From contig NZ_PKEK01000049.1 of assembly GCF_002863225.1 (NCBI RefSeq), positions 62,001-126,000 of the forward strand: a stretch of 64,000 nt of DNA, read 5' to 3'. The translations under genes and the position numbers were made by a program. This document shows positions 38,956 through 48,859 of this stretch, piece after piece; the stretch's first letter is position 1; each line of letters opens with the position of its first letter. The notes below the pieces were generated by a model. The model saw only the letters and a program-made list of their open reading frames with translations, searched no databases and was not told the DNA's origin. This DNA is from Mycobacterium sp. (GTDB lineage Bacteria > Actinomycetota > Actinomycetes > Mycobacteriales > Mycobacteriaceae).

Positions 38956-39702
38956 GGCGCCGGCCGGCGAGACCGCCCGCCGCTTCCGGCGAAGGTGTCC
39001 GCGGGCCCGATGCGCGCCCACACCGTCTTGCCGCTGGGTGCCGGCGTATTGCCCCAGCGCCCACAGAGCGACGAGACGATGTCCAGACCACCGGGGCAGC
39101 GCCCGGCCGGGCGTTCCCGTCGAACCGCCGAGGCACGGCTGGAATCGGAGACCGCGACGACCAGTTCGTTGCCGGCGCCTTCCAGCCGAAGGTCGAATCC
39201 GCCGCCGGTGTGGCTCAGCGCGTTCTCGGCGAAAACGGTTGTCACAGTGCAGGCAACCGGAATCTTGTCGCGCATCGACCAGGCCACCAGGTGCTCGTGC
39301 ACGGAGATCAGGGCGGCGTTCACGCTGGCGGGGTGGGCGTCGAACGACTCGCGGACGCGGTGGCGGTAGCGGCGCGTTCCGTCTCCGATTGCCGCGGCCG
39401 CTGCGGGAACATCGGCGTAGACGGGGACATAATCCGAAAGATCCGCCAGTCGGGCGCGCACGGCGGTCACCGGAGACGAGGGCGATGGGTACTTCGGGCC
39501 ACTGCTTGACGTGCCAGCGGGCGCTGGTGAACACCACCCAGGCGCCGTCATCGCCGCCGTCGAGACCGTTGACGTCGACGATCACCGGCGCGGCTGCGTC
39601 GACGGCGACGTTGATCACCGCGTCCCGCACCTGCTGATAGGTCCGGTCGTTCAGCGTCCCGGCCAGGCGTAGAACGACGACACCGCGGCGCACCTCGGTC
39701 AT
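38919..39702 (-). pseudogene. STAS + HATPase regulator, apparently frameshifted
   Basis: From the ATG at 39702 (alternative 39717) one frame encodes a STAS anti-sigma-factor-antagonist-like domain (MTEVRRGVVVLRLAGTLND to WPEVPIALVS). The end of that domain (DYVPVYADVPAAAAAI) and a complete HATPase domain continue in another frame to a stop at 38919. The ATPase has the N-box FAENALSH, DSS G1-like and GGLDIV G2-like motifs. The switch falls near 39465-39475. Read across it, the product would be about 260 residues, like mycobacterial STAS-HATPase fusions. Either the gene is broken, the sequence has an indel, or two proteins are made, the second from a GTG at 39470. Its role would be sigma-factor or partner-switching control. 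Confidence 0.65.
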
Positions 39703-39799
39703 ACTTCTCAACATCATCCTTGGCCACTTTCTGACGCGAAGGAGGACTCCGGGGCCTGAGCATACCCATGGATTGTGGTCTCGTAAGGGCATTTCTCGC

Positions 39800-40690
39800 T
39801 TACGGAACAGACGTGTCGGCCGCCCCACCGGGAGAAGCCGAGTCGCGGCCGAGCGCGATCGTCGCCGCGGTCATGGCGGCGACCGCGACCGCCAGGACAA
39901 CGGCACCGGCACCTCGCACCACCAGATGCTCGCCCAGGATCACCACACCCAGCAACACCGCCACGACGGGCTCGCCGACCAACATGATCGGCACCGATGC
40001 CTGCAGTGCGCCGGCATGAAATGCCGACTGCTGCAAGACAGTCACCGTCACGGCAAGCGCCACCAACAGATACGGCGCCGGCACCGTCAGCAACCCGTGC
40101 CAGCCGTGCACGGCGAGCCGGTGTGTACTGACCTTCGTCAAGACCGCGACCATGCCCAGCAGCACCGCGACGGCGCTGGCCAACAACATCGCGCGACGCC
40201 GACCGGTCGCGCGGCGGGCGGCCAGCACGCAGACGAGCACGACCGGCACCGAGGTGCCGAGCGCCACGCTCCACGCCGGCACCGGTGCCCGGTAGTGGCC
40301 CTCGCGGGGCTGGCCCACCAGAACGAAAATCGTGAGCGCTGCCGTCAGCAGCAGCGCCCAGCCCCAATCACGAAGCGGCACACGTTGATTGGAGAACCGT
40401 GCGCTCAGTGGCAAGACGAACAGCAGCGACGACACCAGCAGTGGCTGCACCAGCAGCAGCGAGCCGTGGGCCAACGCCACCGCCTGGAACACGTACCCGC
40501 CGATCGCGCCGACGGTTCCCAACCACCACGCCGGCTGGCGCACCCACGACGTGACGATCGGACCCCCGGCCGCTTCGGCGTCGGCTCCCATCTGGATGGC
40601 CCGTTGCCGCACGACAATCCCGATTGCCGCGAAAAGCGCTGCCAGCATTGCGGATACGATGGCCAGGACGTGCGACGCTAACCACTGCAC
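39800..40690 (-). CDS. DMT-superfamily permease (EamA-like)
   Basis: Membrane protein of 296 residues with about nine to ten hydrophobic helices arranged as two similar halves. Typical DMT features are the first helix AIVSAMLAALFAAIGIVVRQRA, the GSLLLVQPLLVSSLLFVLPLSA loop-helix and the closing PIMLVGEPVVAVLLGVVILGEHL, which matches the conserved EPV...GExL end of the family. Transported solute unknown. The start is the GTG at 40690. It is 30 bases downstream of the RNase H/phosphatase gene stop on the same strand. Confidence 0.87.
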   Translation of the reverse strand: MQWLASHVLAIVSAMLAALFAAIGIVVRQRAIQMGADAEAAGGPIVTSWVRQPAWWLGTVGAIGGYVFQAVALAHGSLLLVQPLLVSSLLFVLPLSARFSNQRVPLRDWGWALLLTAALTIFVLVGQPREGHYRAPVPAWSVALGTSVPVVLVCVLAARRATGRRRAMLLASAVAVLLGMVAVLTKVSTHRLAVHGWHGLLTVPAPYLLVALAVTVTVLQQSAFHAGALQASVPIMLVGEPVVAVLLGVVILGEHLVVRGAGAVVLAVAVAAMTAATIALGRDSASPGGAADTSVP

Positions 40691-40720
40691 GATTGGCCAA
40701 CTACCCGGATGACGGCGATC

Positions 40721-41818
40721 TCAACCTAAATACCCGGTCTGGTTGACCAGCCGAACCGACGACGCGCCGTCGGGATAGAACTCGGCGATGCTCAGCGACG
40801 CCAGGTCCAGATGCAGCCGGTAGAGAATGCCCGGTCCGGCGTCGAGTGCCTCGCGCAGCAGCATCTTGATCGGTGTCACGTGCGAAACCAGCAACACCGT
40901 GCTGCCGGCGTGGTCGCCGACGATGCGGTCCCGTGCGCCCATGACCCGTCGATTGACGTCATCGAAGCTCTCGCCATCGGGGGGTTTGGTGCTGGTGTCG
41001 CGCAACCACCGGCGATGCAGCTCGGGATCACGGTCGGCCGCCTCCGAAAACGTCAGACCTTCCCACTCGCCGAAGTCGGTCTCGATCAGATCGTCATCGA
41101 CCGTCACGTCCAGACCCAGCCGCTTGGCGGCCGCGGCCGCGGTGTCCTGGCAGCGTTGCAGGGGTGAGCTGACCACTGCCGCGACTCCCCCGCGCGAGCC
41201 CAGGAAGGCGGCGGCCGCCTCGGCCTGCTGCCGGCCCAACGTGGTCAGTGGCGGATTGCCGCGGCCCGAATAGCGTCGCTGCACCGACGATTCGGTCTGG
41301 CCGTGGCGGAGCAACAGCAGCCGGGTGGCCGCGCCGGTCGCACCGGTCCACCCGGGCGGTGCGGCCGTCTCGCCGGCGACGGGCGTCGCGGATGCGTCCG
41401 ATCGTGACGGGAGTTCGGCCGCAGCATCCATCGCCTCGTTCGCCAGCCGGTCGGCGTGCGCGTTCTCGGCCCGCGGAATCCACTGGTAGGTAACGCGATC
41501 GAATGCCGAGGCCAGCCCGCGAGCCTGCGCGTGCAGCTCGGCCAGGTCGGGATGCTTGACCTTCCAGCGTCCGGACATCTGCTCGACCACCAGCTTGGAG
41601 TCCATTGCCACCGCGACCTCGCCGGCGTTCAGCTTCGCGGCCTCTTCCAAACCAGCTATCAGACCGCGGTATTCGGCGACGTTGTTAGTGGCCACCCCGA
41701 TCGCCTGTTTGCTCTCGGCCAGCACGACCGACCGGTCAGCGCTCCACACCACCGACCCGTAACCGGCCGGCCCCGGGTTGCCCCGCGATCCACCGTCGGC
41801 CTCGACAACGACCTTCAC
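40721..41818 (-). CDS. Bifunctional RNase HI / acid phosphatase, Rv2228c-like
   Basis: Protein of 365 residues fusing two enzymes. The N-terminal RNase H domain (about 1-135) has VVEADGGSRGNPGPAGYG, EYRGLIAGLEEA, AMDSKLVVEQMSG and ADRLANEAMD, which carry the D-E-D-D catalytic set. The C-terminal histidine phosphatase domain starts near residue 165 with LLLRHGQTESSVQRRYSGRGNPPLT. The latter is of the CobC/alpha-ribazole-phosphatase type, fitting the cobalamin genes nearby. GTG at 41818 overlaps the upstream stop (GTGA). In M. tuberculosis both activities of the fusion were shown. Confidence 0.93.
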   Translation of the reverse strand: MKVVVEADGGSRGNPGPAGYGSVVWSADRSVVLAESKQAIGVATNNVAEYRGLIAGLEEAAKLNAGEVAVAMDSKLVVEQMSGRWKVKHPDLAELHAQARGLASAFDRVTYQWIPRAENAHADRLANEAMDAAAELPSRSDASATPVAGETAAPPGWTGATGAATRLLLLRHGQTESSVQRRYSGRGNPPLTTLGRQQAEAAAAFLGSRGGVAAVVSSPLQRCQDTAAAAAKRLGLDVTVDDDLIETDFGEWEGLTFSEAADRDPELHRRWLRDTSTKPPDGESFDDVNRRVMGARDRIVGDHAGSTVLLVSHVTPIKMLLREALDAGPGILYRLHLDLASLSIAEFYPDGASSVRLVNQTGYLG

Positions 41819-42549
41819 CGGTTGACGCCCTTGATCCGCAACAGGATTGCGCCGCATTCCGGGCAGCGCAACACCTCGTCGTCAGCGGCGGCCGAGATCC
41901 GGGCCAGCTCGCCGCGGTCGATCTCGATACGGCACGCCCCGCAGCGGCCGCCCTGCAGCAGCCCCGCCCCGGGGCCACCGCCGGAGCGCTGCCGCTCGTA
42001 GAGCGCCAGCAGGTCCGGAGCCAGCTCGGCGGTGATTTCCGCGCGCCGCGAGGCGTGCACCCGGCGATGGTGGTCGATGTCGGCGATGGTGGTGTCCAAC
42101 GCCTGCTGCTTGCCGGCCAATTCGGCCTTCAGCCCGTCGATGACGGCCAACTCCGCGTCCCGCTGGTTCTGCAGCTGCTCGCGGTGTTCCATCACCTCGA
42201 TCAGGGAGTCCTCCAGGCTGGATTGGCGGCGCTCCAGCGTCTCCAACTCGTGCTGTAGTTCCGAGAGCTGTTTGGAATCGGCCACGGTCTGCAGCAGCGA
42301 CCGGTCCCGATCCTCGCGCTGGCGCACCCCGTCGATCTCCGACTCGAAGCGCGAGACCTGAATATCCAAGTCTCCCAACGTAATCTGCAGTGCCCCCAGC
42401 CGATCGTCGGCGGCGATCTGTTCGCCGTGGATCCGCTCGATGTCGGCGCGCTCGGGCAGGTGAGCGGCGCGATGTTTCATCTTGGCCAGTTCCGCGTCGA
42501 GCTCCACGACCTCGAGCAGTGAGCGCTGCTGTGCAACTTCGGCTTTCAT
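41815..42549 (-). CDS. Coiled-coil zinc-ribbon protein, Rv2229c-like
   Basis: Protein of 244 residues. Residues about 1-180 form a long helical hairpin rich in Glu, Arg, Leu and Gln heptads. The C-terminal C4 zinc ribbon uses CGACRIEI and RCPECGAIL. This is the CT398/FliJ-like architecture described for nucleic-acid or ribosome-linked proteins. Function is unsettled. It overlaps both neighbours by four bases (ATGA with the NIF3 gene, GTGA with the RNase H gene), so its synthesis is coupled to theirs. Confidence 0.9.
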   Translation of the reverse strand: MKAEVAQQRSLLEVVELDAELAKMKHRAAHLPERADIERIHGEQIAADDRLGALQITLGDLDIQVSRFESEIDGVRQREDRDRSLLQTVADSKQLSELQHELETLERRQSSLEDSLIEVMEHREQLQNQRDAELAVIDGLKAELAGKQQALDTTIADIDHHRRVHASRRAEITAELAPDLLALYERQRSGGGPGAGLLQGGRCGACRIEIDRGELARISAAADDEVLRCPECGAILLRIKGVNR

Positions 42550-43685
42550 GCGTCCTCTCGCCCGTCAGCGTGGTCGACGTTCCAGGGGTCGGTGCGGATC
42601 GGGCATGTTTCGACAGCGAGCGCGGCGCCGAATGCCGACCGCAGCACATCGGCAGCCTGTTCGCACCAGGGGAATTCGCTGGCCCAGTGCGCGACGTCGA
42701 TCAGCGCGACATCGGAGGCGCGGCGATGCTCGTCGGCAGGGTGGTGACGCAGGTCCGCCGTCACATAGGCCTGCACGTCGGCGGCCGCCGCAGCACCCAG
42801 CAGTGAATCACCGGCACCGCCACACACCGCGACACGTGAGACGATCGCCGTCGGATCGCCCGCCGCACGCACTCCCCACGACGTCTGCGGTAAGCCCTTC
42901 CTGACCCGGGCGACGAACGCGCTCAACGGTTCTGGCTGCGGCAGCGCACCGACCCGGCCCAGCCCGACGCCGGTGGGCAGCGGCTCCAGTGCGACAACGT
43001 CGAACGCCGGCTCCTCATACGGGTGTGCCGCACGCATCGCCGCCAGCACCTGTTGCCGCACCCCGGTGGACGCGACGAACTCGACCCGGTCCTCGACCAC
43101 CCGTTCCACCGCGCCGACGCTGCCGACCGCCGGCTGGGCGCCGCTCTCGGGCAAGAACTGACCGGTGCCGGTCACGCTCCAGTCGCAGTGCGAATAATTG
43201 CCGATGCGCCCGGCGCCGGCCGCAAAGACCGCCGAGCGCAGCGCATCCGCCTGCTCCGGCGGTACGAAAACGACCCACTTGTCCAGAGCTTGCCGCGACG
43301 GAGCGGGCTCCAGGACACCGTCGACGGTCAACCCGAGCGCGTGCGCCAACGCATCGGAGACGCCCGGTGACGCCGAATCGGCGTTGGTGTGTGCGGTGAA
43401 CAGCGAACGCCCAGTACGGATCAGCCGGTGGATCAGCGCCCCTTTGGCGGTGTCGGCGGCCACGGTGTCGACCCCGCGCAACAGCAGCGGGTGGTGCGCC
43501 AGCAGCAGACCGCCGTCGGGAACCGCGTCGACCACCGCTGCGGTCGCGTCGACCGCGATGGTCACCGAGCTCAGTGCGTCGTCGGGATCGCCGCAGACCA
43601 GGCCGACCGAATCCCACGACTGCGCCAGCCCGGGCGGGTAGGCCGCGTCGAGCGCCTCGATGACCGTGCCCAACCGAACCGTCAT
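42546..43685 (-). CDS. NIF3-like dinuclear metal protein, Rv2230c-like
   Basis: Protein of 379 residues of the NIF3/YbgI (GTP cyclohydrolase 1 type 2-like) family. Metal-ligand motifs are [16 protein letters not shown] and [19 protein letters not shown] in the N-terminal half and [11 protein letters not shown] with [13 protein letters not shown] at the C-terminus. A PII-like insert of about 100 residues sits between, as in other Gram-positive members. ATG at 43685 overlaps the cobC stop; an open frame upstream is antisense noise. The biochemical role is not settled. Confidence 0.92.
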   Translation of the reverse strand: MTVRLGTVIEALDAAYPPGLAQSWDSVGLVCGDPDDALSSVTIAVDATAAVVDAVPDGGLLLAHHPLLLRGVDTVAADTAKGALIHRLIRTGRSLFTAHTNADSASPGVSDALAHALGLTVDGVLEPAPSRQALDKWVVFVPPEQADALRSAVFAAGAGRIGNYSHCDWSVTGTGQFLPESGAQPAVGSVGAVERVVEDRVEFVASTGVRQQVLAAMRAAHPYEEPAFDVVALEPLPTGVGLGRVGALPQPEPLSAFVARVRKGLPQTSWGVRAAGDPTAIVSRVAVCGGAGDSLLGAAAAADVQAYVTADLRHHPADEHRRASDVALIDVAHWASEFPWCEQAADVLRSAFGAALAVETCPIRTDPWNVDHADGREDA

Positions 43686-44728
43686 CGACCCAACCCGCTC
43701 TCGGCGATCGCAGCAACCAGCACCGGCCACTCCGGCCGCACCGCGGCGCGCAGATACTGTCCGTCCAGACCCACGAACGTGTCGCAACGCCGTACTGCAA
43801 TTCCTTTGCTGTGCAGATGTTTTCGCAGCAACGCCGCGTCGTCGACGGCGAACATCACGAACGGTGCGTCGCCATCGACGGTGTCGATCCCGACGGATCG
43901 CAAGCCGGCCACCATCTCGGCGCGCATCGCGGCCAGCTCGCGGGCGCCGGCTTCGGCTTCGGCGATCGCCGCAGGCGCGCAGCACGCGGCGATGGCGGTC
44001 AGCTGCAACGTTCCCAGCGGCCAGTGCGGACGGGTGGCGGTCAGCCGGGCCAGCACCTCCGGCGCACCCAGCGCGTAACCCACCCGCAGCCCCGCCAGCG
44101 ACCAGGTCTTGGTCAGGCTGCGCAGCACCACGACGTCGGGCAGACGCATGGCGGCCAGCGATTCCGGCTCGCCGGGGACGGCGTCGGCGAACGCCTCGTC
44201 CACCACCACGATGCGACCGGACCGCCTAAGGGCGAGGACCTGCTCGCGACCGTGCAGGACCGACGTCGGGTTGGTCGGGTTGCCAACCACCGCGAGATCG
44301 GCCGAGTCGGGCACCCGCGCGCCGTCCAGCCTGAACGGCGGAGCCAGCACCACGTGCTGCACCGGCACCCCGGCCGCCTGCAGGGCTGCGTCCGGTTCGG
44401 TGAACGACGGAGCGATCAGCGCGGCGAGCGCCGGGCGCAAGTTCGCCAGCAGGGCGAATCCCTCGGCGGCGCCGGCAAGCAACGCGACCTCGTCGACGGG
44501 ACGGCCGTGCCGGGCCGCGACGGCCTCGCGCGCCGCCTGCTCGTCGTCGGCAGCTGGGTATCGCCCCAGGTCGCAAAGCCGAGCCGCCAACCGGTCCATC
44601 AGCCAGGCGGGCGGTTGCGCGTGGCGGACGTTGACGGCGAAATCCAGCATGCCGGGTTCGGCGGCCTGATCGCCGTGATAGCGCGCCGCCGCGAGCGGAA
44701 TCGACGCGCTCGAACCCAGACTCGCCAC
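43682..44728 (-). CDS. cobC: PLP-dependent aminotransferase/decarboxylase CobC
   Basis: Fold-type I PLP enzyme of 348 residues, annotated in mycobacteria as CobC, related to threonine-phosphate decarboxylase that makes the aminopropanol linker of cobalamin. The Schiff-base Lys lies in [32 protein letters not shown] and [13 protein letters not shown] are the PLP-ring-binding motifs. GTG at 44728 is the first good start after the divergent ptkA region; the frame is open much further upstream, but only as the antisense of ptkA. First gene of the cobC, NIF3, zinc ribbon, RNase H operon. Confidence 0.9.
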   Translation of the reverse strand: MASLGSSASIPLAAARYHGDQAAEPGMLDFAVNVRHAQPPAWLMDRLAARLCDLGRYPAADDEQAAREAVAARHGRPVDEVALLAGAAEGFALLANLRPALAALIAPSFTEPDAALQAAGVPVQHVVLAPPFRLDGARVPDSADLAVVGNPTNPTSVLHGREQVLALRRSGRIVVVDEAFADAVPGEPESLAAMRLPDVVVLRSLTKTWSLAGLRVGYALGAPEVLARLTATRPHWPLGTLQLTAIAACCAPAAIAEAEAGARELAAMRAEMVAGLRSVGIDTVDGDAPFVMFAVDDAALLRKHLHSKGIAVRRCDTFVGLDGQYLRAAVRPEWPVLVAAIAESGLGR

Positions 44729-44812
44729 ATCTGAAACAGTAACGACCGCGCCGCGCAGCCGGGTATCCGGACACGATCGCCGGTGCGCGCCGGCATCGAG
44801 GACAATGGCAAC

Positions 44813-45466
44813 GTGACAGGCGCGGCCCCGGCGGCATTGGTGATCTTCGATCTCGACGGCACCCTCACGGACTCCGCGGACGGCATCGTCTCCAGCTTCC
44901 GCCACGCGCTCGGCGAGATCGGGGCCGAGGTCCCCGAGGGCGATCTGGCCAGCAAGATCGTCGGGCCGCCGATGCACCACACCTTCGAAGCCATGGGCCT
45001 GGGCCGCCACGCCGACGCGGCCATCGCCGCGTACCGCGCCGACTACACCACCCGGGGTTGGGCCATCAACAGCCTCTTCGAGGGGATCGCACCGCTGCTC
45101 GCTGATCTGCGCACCGCCGGCGTGCGCCTCGCGGTGGCCACCTCCAAGGCCGAGCCCACCGCGAAACGCATCCTGGAGCACTTCGGCCTCGACGGACACT
45201 TCGACGTCATCGCCGGCGCCAGCGTCGACGGCGCCCGAGCCGCCAAAGCGGATGTGCTGGCGCACGCGCTGGCGCAACTGCGTCCGCTGCCCGAACGGGT
45301 CTTGATGGTCGGCGACCGTCGCCATGACGTCGAGGGCGCGGCCGCCCACGGCATCGACGCGGTGGTGGTCGGCTGGGGGTACGGCCGGGCCGACTTCGCC
45401 GACGCCCCCAGCGGCGCCGTCCATGTCGAGACGGTCGACGAACTGCGGAGGGCCTTGGGTGTCTGA
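44813..45466 (+). CDS. ptkA: HAD-family phosphatase-fold protein, PtkA homologue
   Basis: Protein of 217 residues with a complete HAD fold: DxD motif in VIFDLDGTLTDSADG, motif II in AVATSKAEP, and motif IV in MVGDRRHDVEGAAAHGID. In M. tuberculosis the homologue PtkA (291 residues) was reported to act as a protein tyrosine kinase that phosphorylates PtpA, with autophosphorylation at the Tyr of GWGYGRADF; that Tyr is present here. The long N-terminal extension of the M. tuberculosis protein is missing. GTG at 44813 is chosen for the GAGGAC nine bases upstream; GTG at 44783 would add ten residues. It overlaps ptpA by eight bases. Confidence 0.85.
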   Translation: MTGAAPAALVIFDLDGTLTDSADGIVSSFRHALGEIGAEVPEGDLASKIVGPPMHHTFEAMGLGRHADAAIAAYRADYTTRGWAINSLFEGIAPLLADLRTAGVRLAVATSKAEPTAKRILEHFGLDGHFDVIAGASVDGARAAKADVLAHALAQLRPLPERVLMVGDRRHDVEGAAAHGIDAVVVGWGYGRADFADAPSGAVHVETVDELRRALGV

Positions 45467-45950
45467 ACAGCTGCACGTCACGTTTGTCTGCACCGGCAAC
45501 ATCTGCCGATCGCCGATGGCGGAGAAGATGTTCGCCCATCAGATCAGCGAACGCGGTCTGGCCGACGCGGTGCGGGTCAGCAGCGCCGGAACGGCCGGCT
45601 GGCACATCGGCAACCCGGCCGACGACCGGGCCAATCGGGTGCTGCGCGCGCACGGTTACCCGACAGATCACAGCGCCGCGCAGGTCGACGACGAGCACAT
45701 CAACGCCGACCTGGTGATTGCGCTGGCACGTAACCACGTCCCGCTGCTTCAGCAGTTGGGTGTCGACTCCGACCGGATCCGGATGCTGCGGTCGTTCGAT
45801 CCCCGCTCCGGCGCTTACGTTCTCGACGTCGACGACCCCTACTACGGCGACAACCGCGATTTCGAGATCACCTTTGCAGCGATCGAGGCGGCGCTGCCCG
45901 GCCTGCACACCTGGGTCGACGAGCAACTGGCCCCGGACGGCGGTGGCTGA
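45459..45950 (+). CDS. ptpA: Low-molecular-weight protein tyrosine phosphatase
   Basis: Enzyme of 163 residues, exactly the length of M. tuberculosis PtpA. The P-loop VCTGNICRS contains nucleophile Cys11 and Arg17; the general acid Asp is in DVDDPYYGD. Tyr residues of the DPYYG loop are the reported phosphorylation targets of PtkA. GTG at 45459 lies inside the end of ptkA. In pathogenic species PtpA is secreted and acts on host proteins; nothing here shows that for this organism. The stop overlaps the ATG of the SURF1 gene by one base. Confidence 0.95.
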   Translation: MSEQLHVTFVCTGNICRSPMAEKMFAHQISERGLADAVRVSSAGTAGWHIGNPADDRANRVLRAHGYPTDHSAAQVDDEHINADLVIALARNHVPLLQQLGVDSDRIRMLRSFDPRSGAYVLDVDDPYYGDNRDFEITFAAIEAALPGLHTWVDEQLAPDGGG

Positions 45951-46774
45951 TGCGCCGCTTGGCCTTTCTGCTGCGGCCGGGCTGGATCGCGCTGGCCGTC
46001 GTGGTGATCGCGTTCACCTACCTGTGCTTCAGCGTGCTGGCGCCGTGGCAGCTCGGCAAGAACACCAGGACGTCGCGGGCCAACGACCAGATCCAGCATT
46101 CGCTGGCGACCGACCCGGTGCCACTGAAAACAATCCTGCCGCAACAGGATTCGACCGCCGCCGACAGTGAGTGGCGCAGAGTGTCGGCGACCGGACATTA
46201 CCTGGTGGACAAGCAGGTGGTGGCCAGGCTGCGGGTCGCCGAGGGCGATCAGGCGATGGAAGTGCTGCTGCCGTTCGTCGTCGACGGCGGGCCCACCGTG
46301 CTGGTCGACCGCGGTTACGTTCGGCCACTACCCGGTTCGCGGGTGCCGCCGGTCGCCACGCCACCGCGCGGAACGGTGAGCATCACGGCTCGCCTGCGCG
46401 ACTCCGAAGGTCCGCTGGCGGACAAGAAGTCCTTCGTCAGCGACGGTGTGCGCCAGGTGTATTCGATCGACACCAGCGAGATCGCGACGCTGGTCGCCAC
46501 TCCACTGGCCGGGCCCTACCTGCAACTCGTCGACGGTCAGCCCGGCGGGCTCGGGGTGGTCGCCCTACCCCACCTGGACTCGGGACCGTTCCTGTCCTAC
46601 GGCATCCAGTGGATCACGTTCGGCGTCATCGCGCCGATCCTGCTGGGCTACTTCGTCTATGCCGAGGTCCAGGCCCGCCGCGCCGACAAGGTGCGGACCG
46701 CTCAGCCCACCGAAACGCCGGCACCGCAGACCGTCGAGGACAAACTCACCGACCGCTACGGCCGCCGACGCTGA
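45950..46774 (+). CDS. SURF1-family cytochrome oxidase assembly protein
   Basis: Membrane protein of 274 residues with an N-terminal helix (about 9-30), a periplasmic domain and a C-terminal helix (about 220-240). Family marks are LAPWQLGKN near the N-terminus, [21 protein letters not shown] and the closing HLSYGIQW-like [22 protein letters not shown]1 helps insert heme a into cytochrome c oxidase. A soluble tail of about 35 residues follows the last helix. It is third in the ptkA-ptpA operon, and its end overlaps convergent cobD by 29 bases. Confidence 0.92.
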   Translation: MRRLAFLLRPGWIALAVVVIAFTYLCFSVLAPWQLGKNTRTSRANDQIQHSLATDPVPLKTILPQQDSTAADSEWRRVSATGHYLVDKQVVARLRVAEGDQAMEVLLPFVVDGGPTVLVDRGYVRPLPGSRVPPVATPPRGTVSITARLRDSEGPLADKKSFVSDGVRQVYSIDTSEIATLVATPLAGPYLQLVDGQPGGLGVVALPHLDSGPFLSYGIQWITFGVIAPILLGYFVYAEVQARRADKVRTAQPTETPAPQTVEDKLTDRYGRRR

Positions 46775-47702
46775 GGCCGACGCAGGCCACTACCAACGCG
46801 GCCGTCTGCACCGCACGCGAAAGCCGTACGGCGCGTTCCACATCGACGACCGTCGGCGTCCGGCCCACGCCGAGAGCGGGCCGAATCTGCAGCTGGTAGT
46901 GATACTGCGTGGGCCCCCCGAGCTGCACGCCCAGCGCCCCGGCGAACGCAGCCTCGACCACGCCGGCATTCGGGCTGGGATGGCGCCCCGCGTCGCGGCG
47001 CCACGCCGTCACCGCACCCAACGGCGAACCGCCGACGAGCGGCGCACACAAAACCGTCAGCGCCGCCGTCGCACGCGCGGCCGGGTAGTTGGCCGCATCA
47101 TCGGTTCGCGCTGCCGCCCAACCGAACCGGGCATAGCGCGGCGAGCGGTGGCCGATCATCGCGTCCAGGGTGTTGACGGCCCGGTACCCCAGGACCCCGG
47201 GCACTCCGGCGACGGCGGCCCACAGCAGCGGCGCAACCTGTGCGTCCGAGGTGTTCTCGGCCACCGACTCGACCGTCGCCCGGGCCAGGCCCGCAGCGTC
47301 CAGCGTTGCCGGATCCCGCCCGCACAGCGACGGCAGCAGCCGGCGGGCGCCGTCGAGGTCGTCGCGGCGCAGCACAGCGCCCATGGCCGATCCGACGCGC
47401 GCCAGCGAGGTTCCGCCCAGCGCCACCCAGGTCGCCACCGCGGTGGCCGCGACCGCCCTGACGCCACCGCGGCCGAGTCGCCGCTGCAACGCGGCGCCGG
47501 CCACGACCACCGTGGCGATCAGCGTGGTGGCATGAACGCTGCCCGCAACCCGGCTGTCGCGATAGGTGATCCGCTCCAGCGATCCCGCCGCAGTGCCGAA
47601 TCCCGCCACCGGGTGAGCCACCCGCGGATCGGCCAACAGGGCGTCGGCCAGATACCCCACCAGCACTCCCGCGACCCGGGTACGCCGCGTGGTGCCAAAC
47701 AC
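46746..47702 (-). CDS. cobD: Adenosylcobinamide-phosphate synthase (CobD/CbiB)
   Basis: Membrane enzyme of 318 residues that attaches aminopropanol (phosphate) to adenosylcobyric acid. Family signatures include [29 protein letters not shown], the [28 protein letters not shown] stretch and [26 protein letters not shown]. About five membrane helices are visible. GTG at 47702 is the start. Together with cobU, cobT, cobS, cobC and the CobC-like phosphatase domain, it gives the window most of the late cobalamin pathway. Confidence 0.94.
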   Translation of the reverse strand: MFGTTRRTRVAGVLVGYLADALLADPRVAHPVAGFGTAAGSLERITYRDSRVAGSVHATTLIATVVVAGAALQRRLGRGGVRAVAATAVATWVALGGTSLARVGSAMGAVLRRDDLDGARRLLPSLCGRDPATLDAAGLARATVESVAENTSDAQVAPLLWAAVAGVPGVLGYRAVNTLDAMIGHRSPRYARFGWAAARTDDAANYPAARATAALTVLCAPLVGGSPLGAVTAWRRDAGRHPSPNAGVVEAAFAGALGVQLGGPTQYHYQLQIRPALGVGRTPTVVDVERAVRLSRAVQTAALVVACVGLSVGGRSGR

Positions 47703-47765
47703 TCCGGCAGCGTCTCACACGTGGTCTACTCGGCTGATGCGGCCTCGCGGCAAGGAACGTGCTCG

Positions 47766-48581
47766 ATGAAGCGCCACGTCACCCGGGTCGCCGACCTGCT
47801 CAATCCCGCAGCCACGTTGCTGCCGGCCGCGAACGTGATCATGCAACTGTCGCTGCCCGGGGTCGGCTACGGCGTCCTGGAAAGCCCCGTCGACAGCGGC
47901 AACGTCTACAAGCACCCCTTCAAGCGGGCCCGGACCACGGGGACGTACCTGGCCGTCGCGACCATCGGCACCGACTCCGACCGCGCACTGATCCGCGCTG
48001 CCGTCGACACCGCGCACCGCCAGGTTCGCTCGACAGCGTCAAGCCCGGTGTCCTACAACGCATTCGACCCGGGATTGCAGTTGTGGGTGGCCGCCTGCCT
48101 GTATCGCTATTTCGTCGACCAGCACGAGTTCCTGCACGGGCCGCTCGACGAGGAGACCGCGGACGCGGTGTATCAGGACGCCAAGAAGCTGGGCACCACG
48201 TTGCAGGTCCGCGAGTCGATGTGGCCGCCGGACCGGGTGGCGTTCGCCGATTATTGGAAACGATCGTTGGAAGACCTGAACATCGATCCCCCGGTTCGCG
48301 ACCACCTGCACGGGGTCGCGGCGTTGATTTTCCTGCCCTGGCCGCTGGCCACGCTGGCCGGACCCTTCAATCTCTTCGCGACGACGGGTTTTCTGCCTCC
48401 GGAGTTCCGCACCTTGATGCGGTTGGGGTGGTCAGAATCCCAGCAGCGACGATTCGAATGGTTGCTGTCGGCCCTCCGGGTGGCCGACCGCCTGATTCCA
48501 CATCAGACGTGGATCATCGGCTATCGGCTCTACCTGTGGGACATGCGCTTGCGCGCCCGCCTGGGTTGGCGGGTGGTGTGA
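47766..48581 (+). CDS. DUF2236 (MpaB-like) oxygenase-family protein, Rv2237-like
   Basis: Protein of 271 residues. The DUF2236 signatures [36 protein letters not shown] and [25 protein letters not shown] are present; the family resembles latex-clearing protein and may bind heme through conserved His. ATG at 47766 follows GGAACG-type weak ribosome bases; the open frame upstream is the antisense of cobD and SURF1 sequence. It is divergent from cobD by 63 bases. Substrate is unknown. Confidence 0.85.
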   Translation: MKRHVTRVADLLNPAATLLPAANVIMQLSLPGVGYGVLESPVDSGNVYKHPFKRARTTGTYLAVATIGTDSDRALIRAAVDTAHRQVRSTASSPVSYNAFDPGLQLWVAACLYRYFVDQHEFLHGPLDEETADAVYQDAKKLGTTLQVRESMWPPDRVAFADYWKRSLEDLNIDPPVRDHLHGVAALIFLPWPLATLAGPFNLFATTGFLPPEFRTLMRLGWSESQQRRFEWLLSALRVADRLIPHQTWIIGYRLYLWDMRLRARLGWRVV

Positions 48582-48584
48582 GCC

Positions 48585-48734
48585 CTAGATGGTGATGGTG
48601 AGGGCCACCATGCCGATGAGGCCCACGATGGCCAACCAGAACCACGGCTGCGACCAGACGGGTCCGGTGTTGGCGTCGAAATCCTTGGGCAGAACGTCCG
48701 AGTCGGCCCGGTCGGGAGTCAGCTGCGAAGTCAT
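48585..48734 (-). CDS. 49-residue single-pass membrane miniprotein
   Basis: A small gene starting at ATG 48734 and ending at TAG 48585-48587. The product opens MTSQLTPDRADSDVLPKDFD, passes through WSQPWFWLAIVGLIGM and ends in VALTITI. That is an acidic N-terminal tail and one C-terminal membrane helix, a tail-anchored look. It fills the gap between two convergent/divergent genes, stopping three bases from the DUF2236 stop. The neat helix and the lack of any competing gene support it; a small gene at this position also exists, as I recall, in other mycobacteria. No ribosome site is obvious. Function unknown. Confidence 0.7.
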   Translation of the reverse strand: MTSQLTPDRADSDVLPKDFDANTGPVWSQPWFWLAIVGLIGMVALTITI

Positions 48735-48859
48735 GTACCAAGCATGACTAATTAGGCAGACGAAGTAAATGTGGCGCTCGCCACTCCGGGATTTACGGTG
48801 AGACCTACGTCACACCCAGAATCACGGCTGGACAGAACCTCGACAGAAAGGAGCGCGTG

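Noticed and set aside
48514..48741. 75-codon minus-strand frame
   Set aside because: His/Arg-rich product without a helix; it overlaps the more convincing 49-residue membrane miniprotein in another frame.
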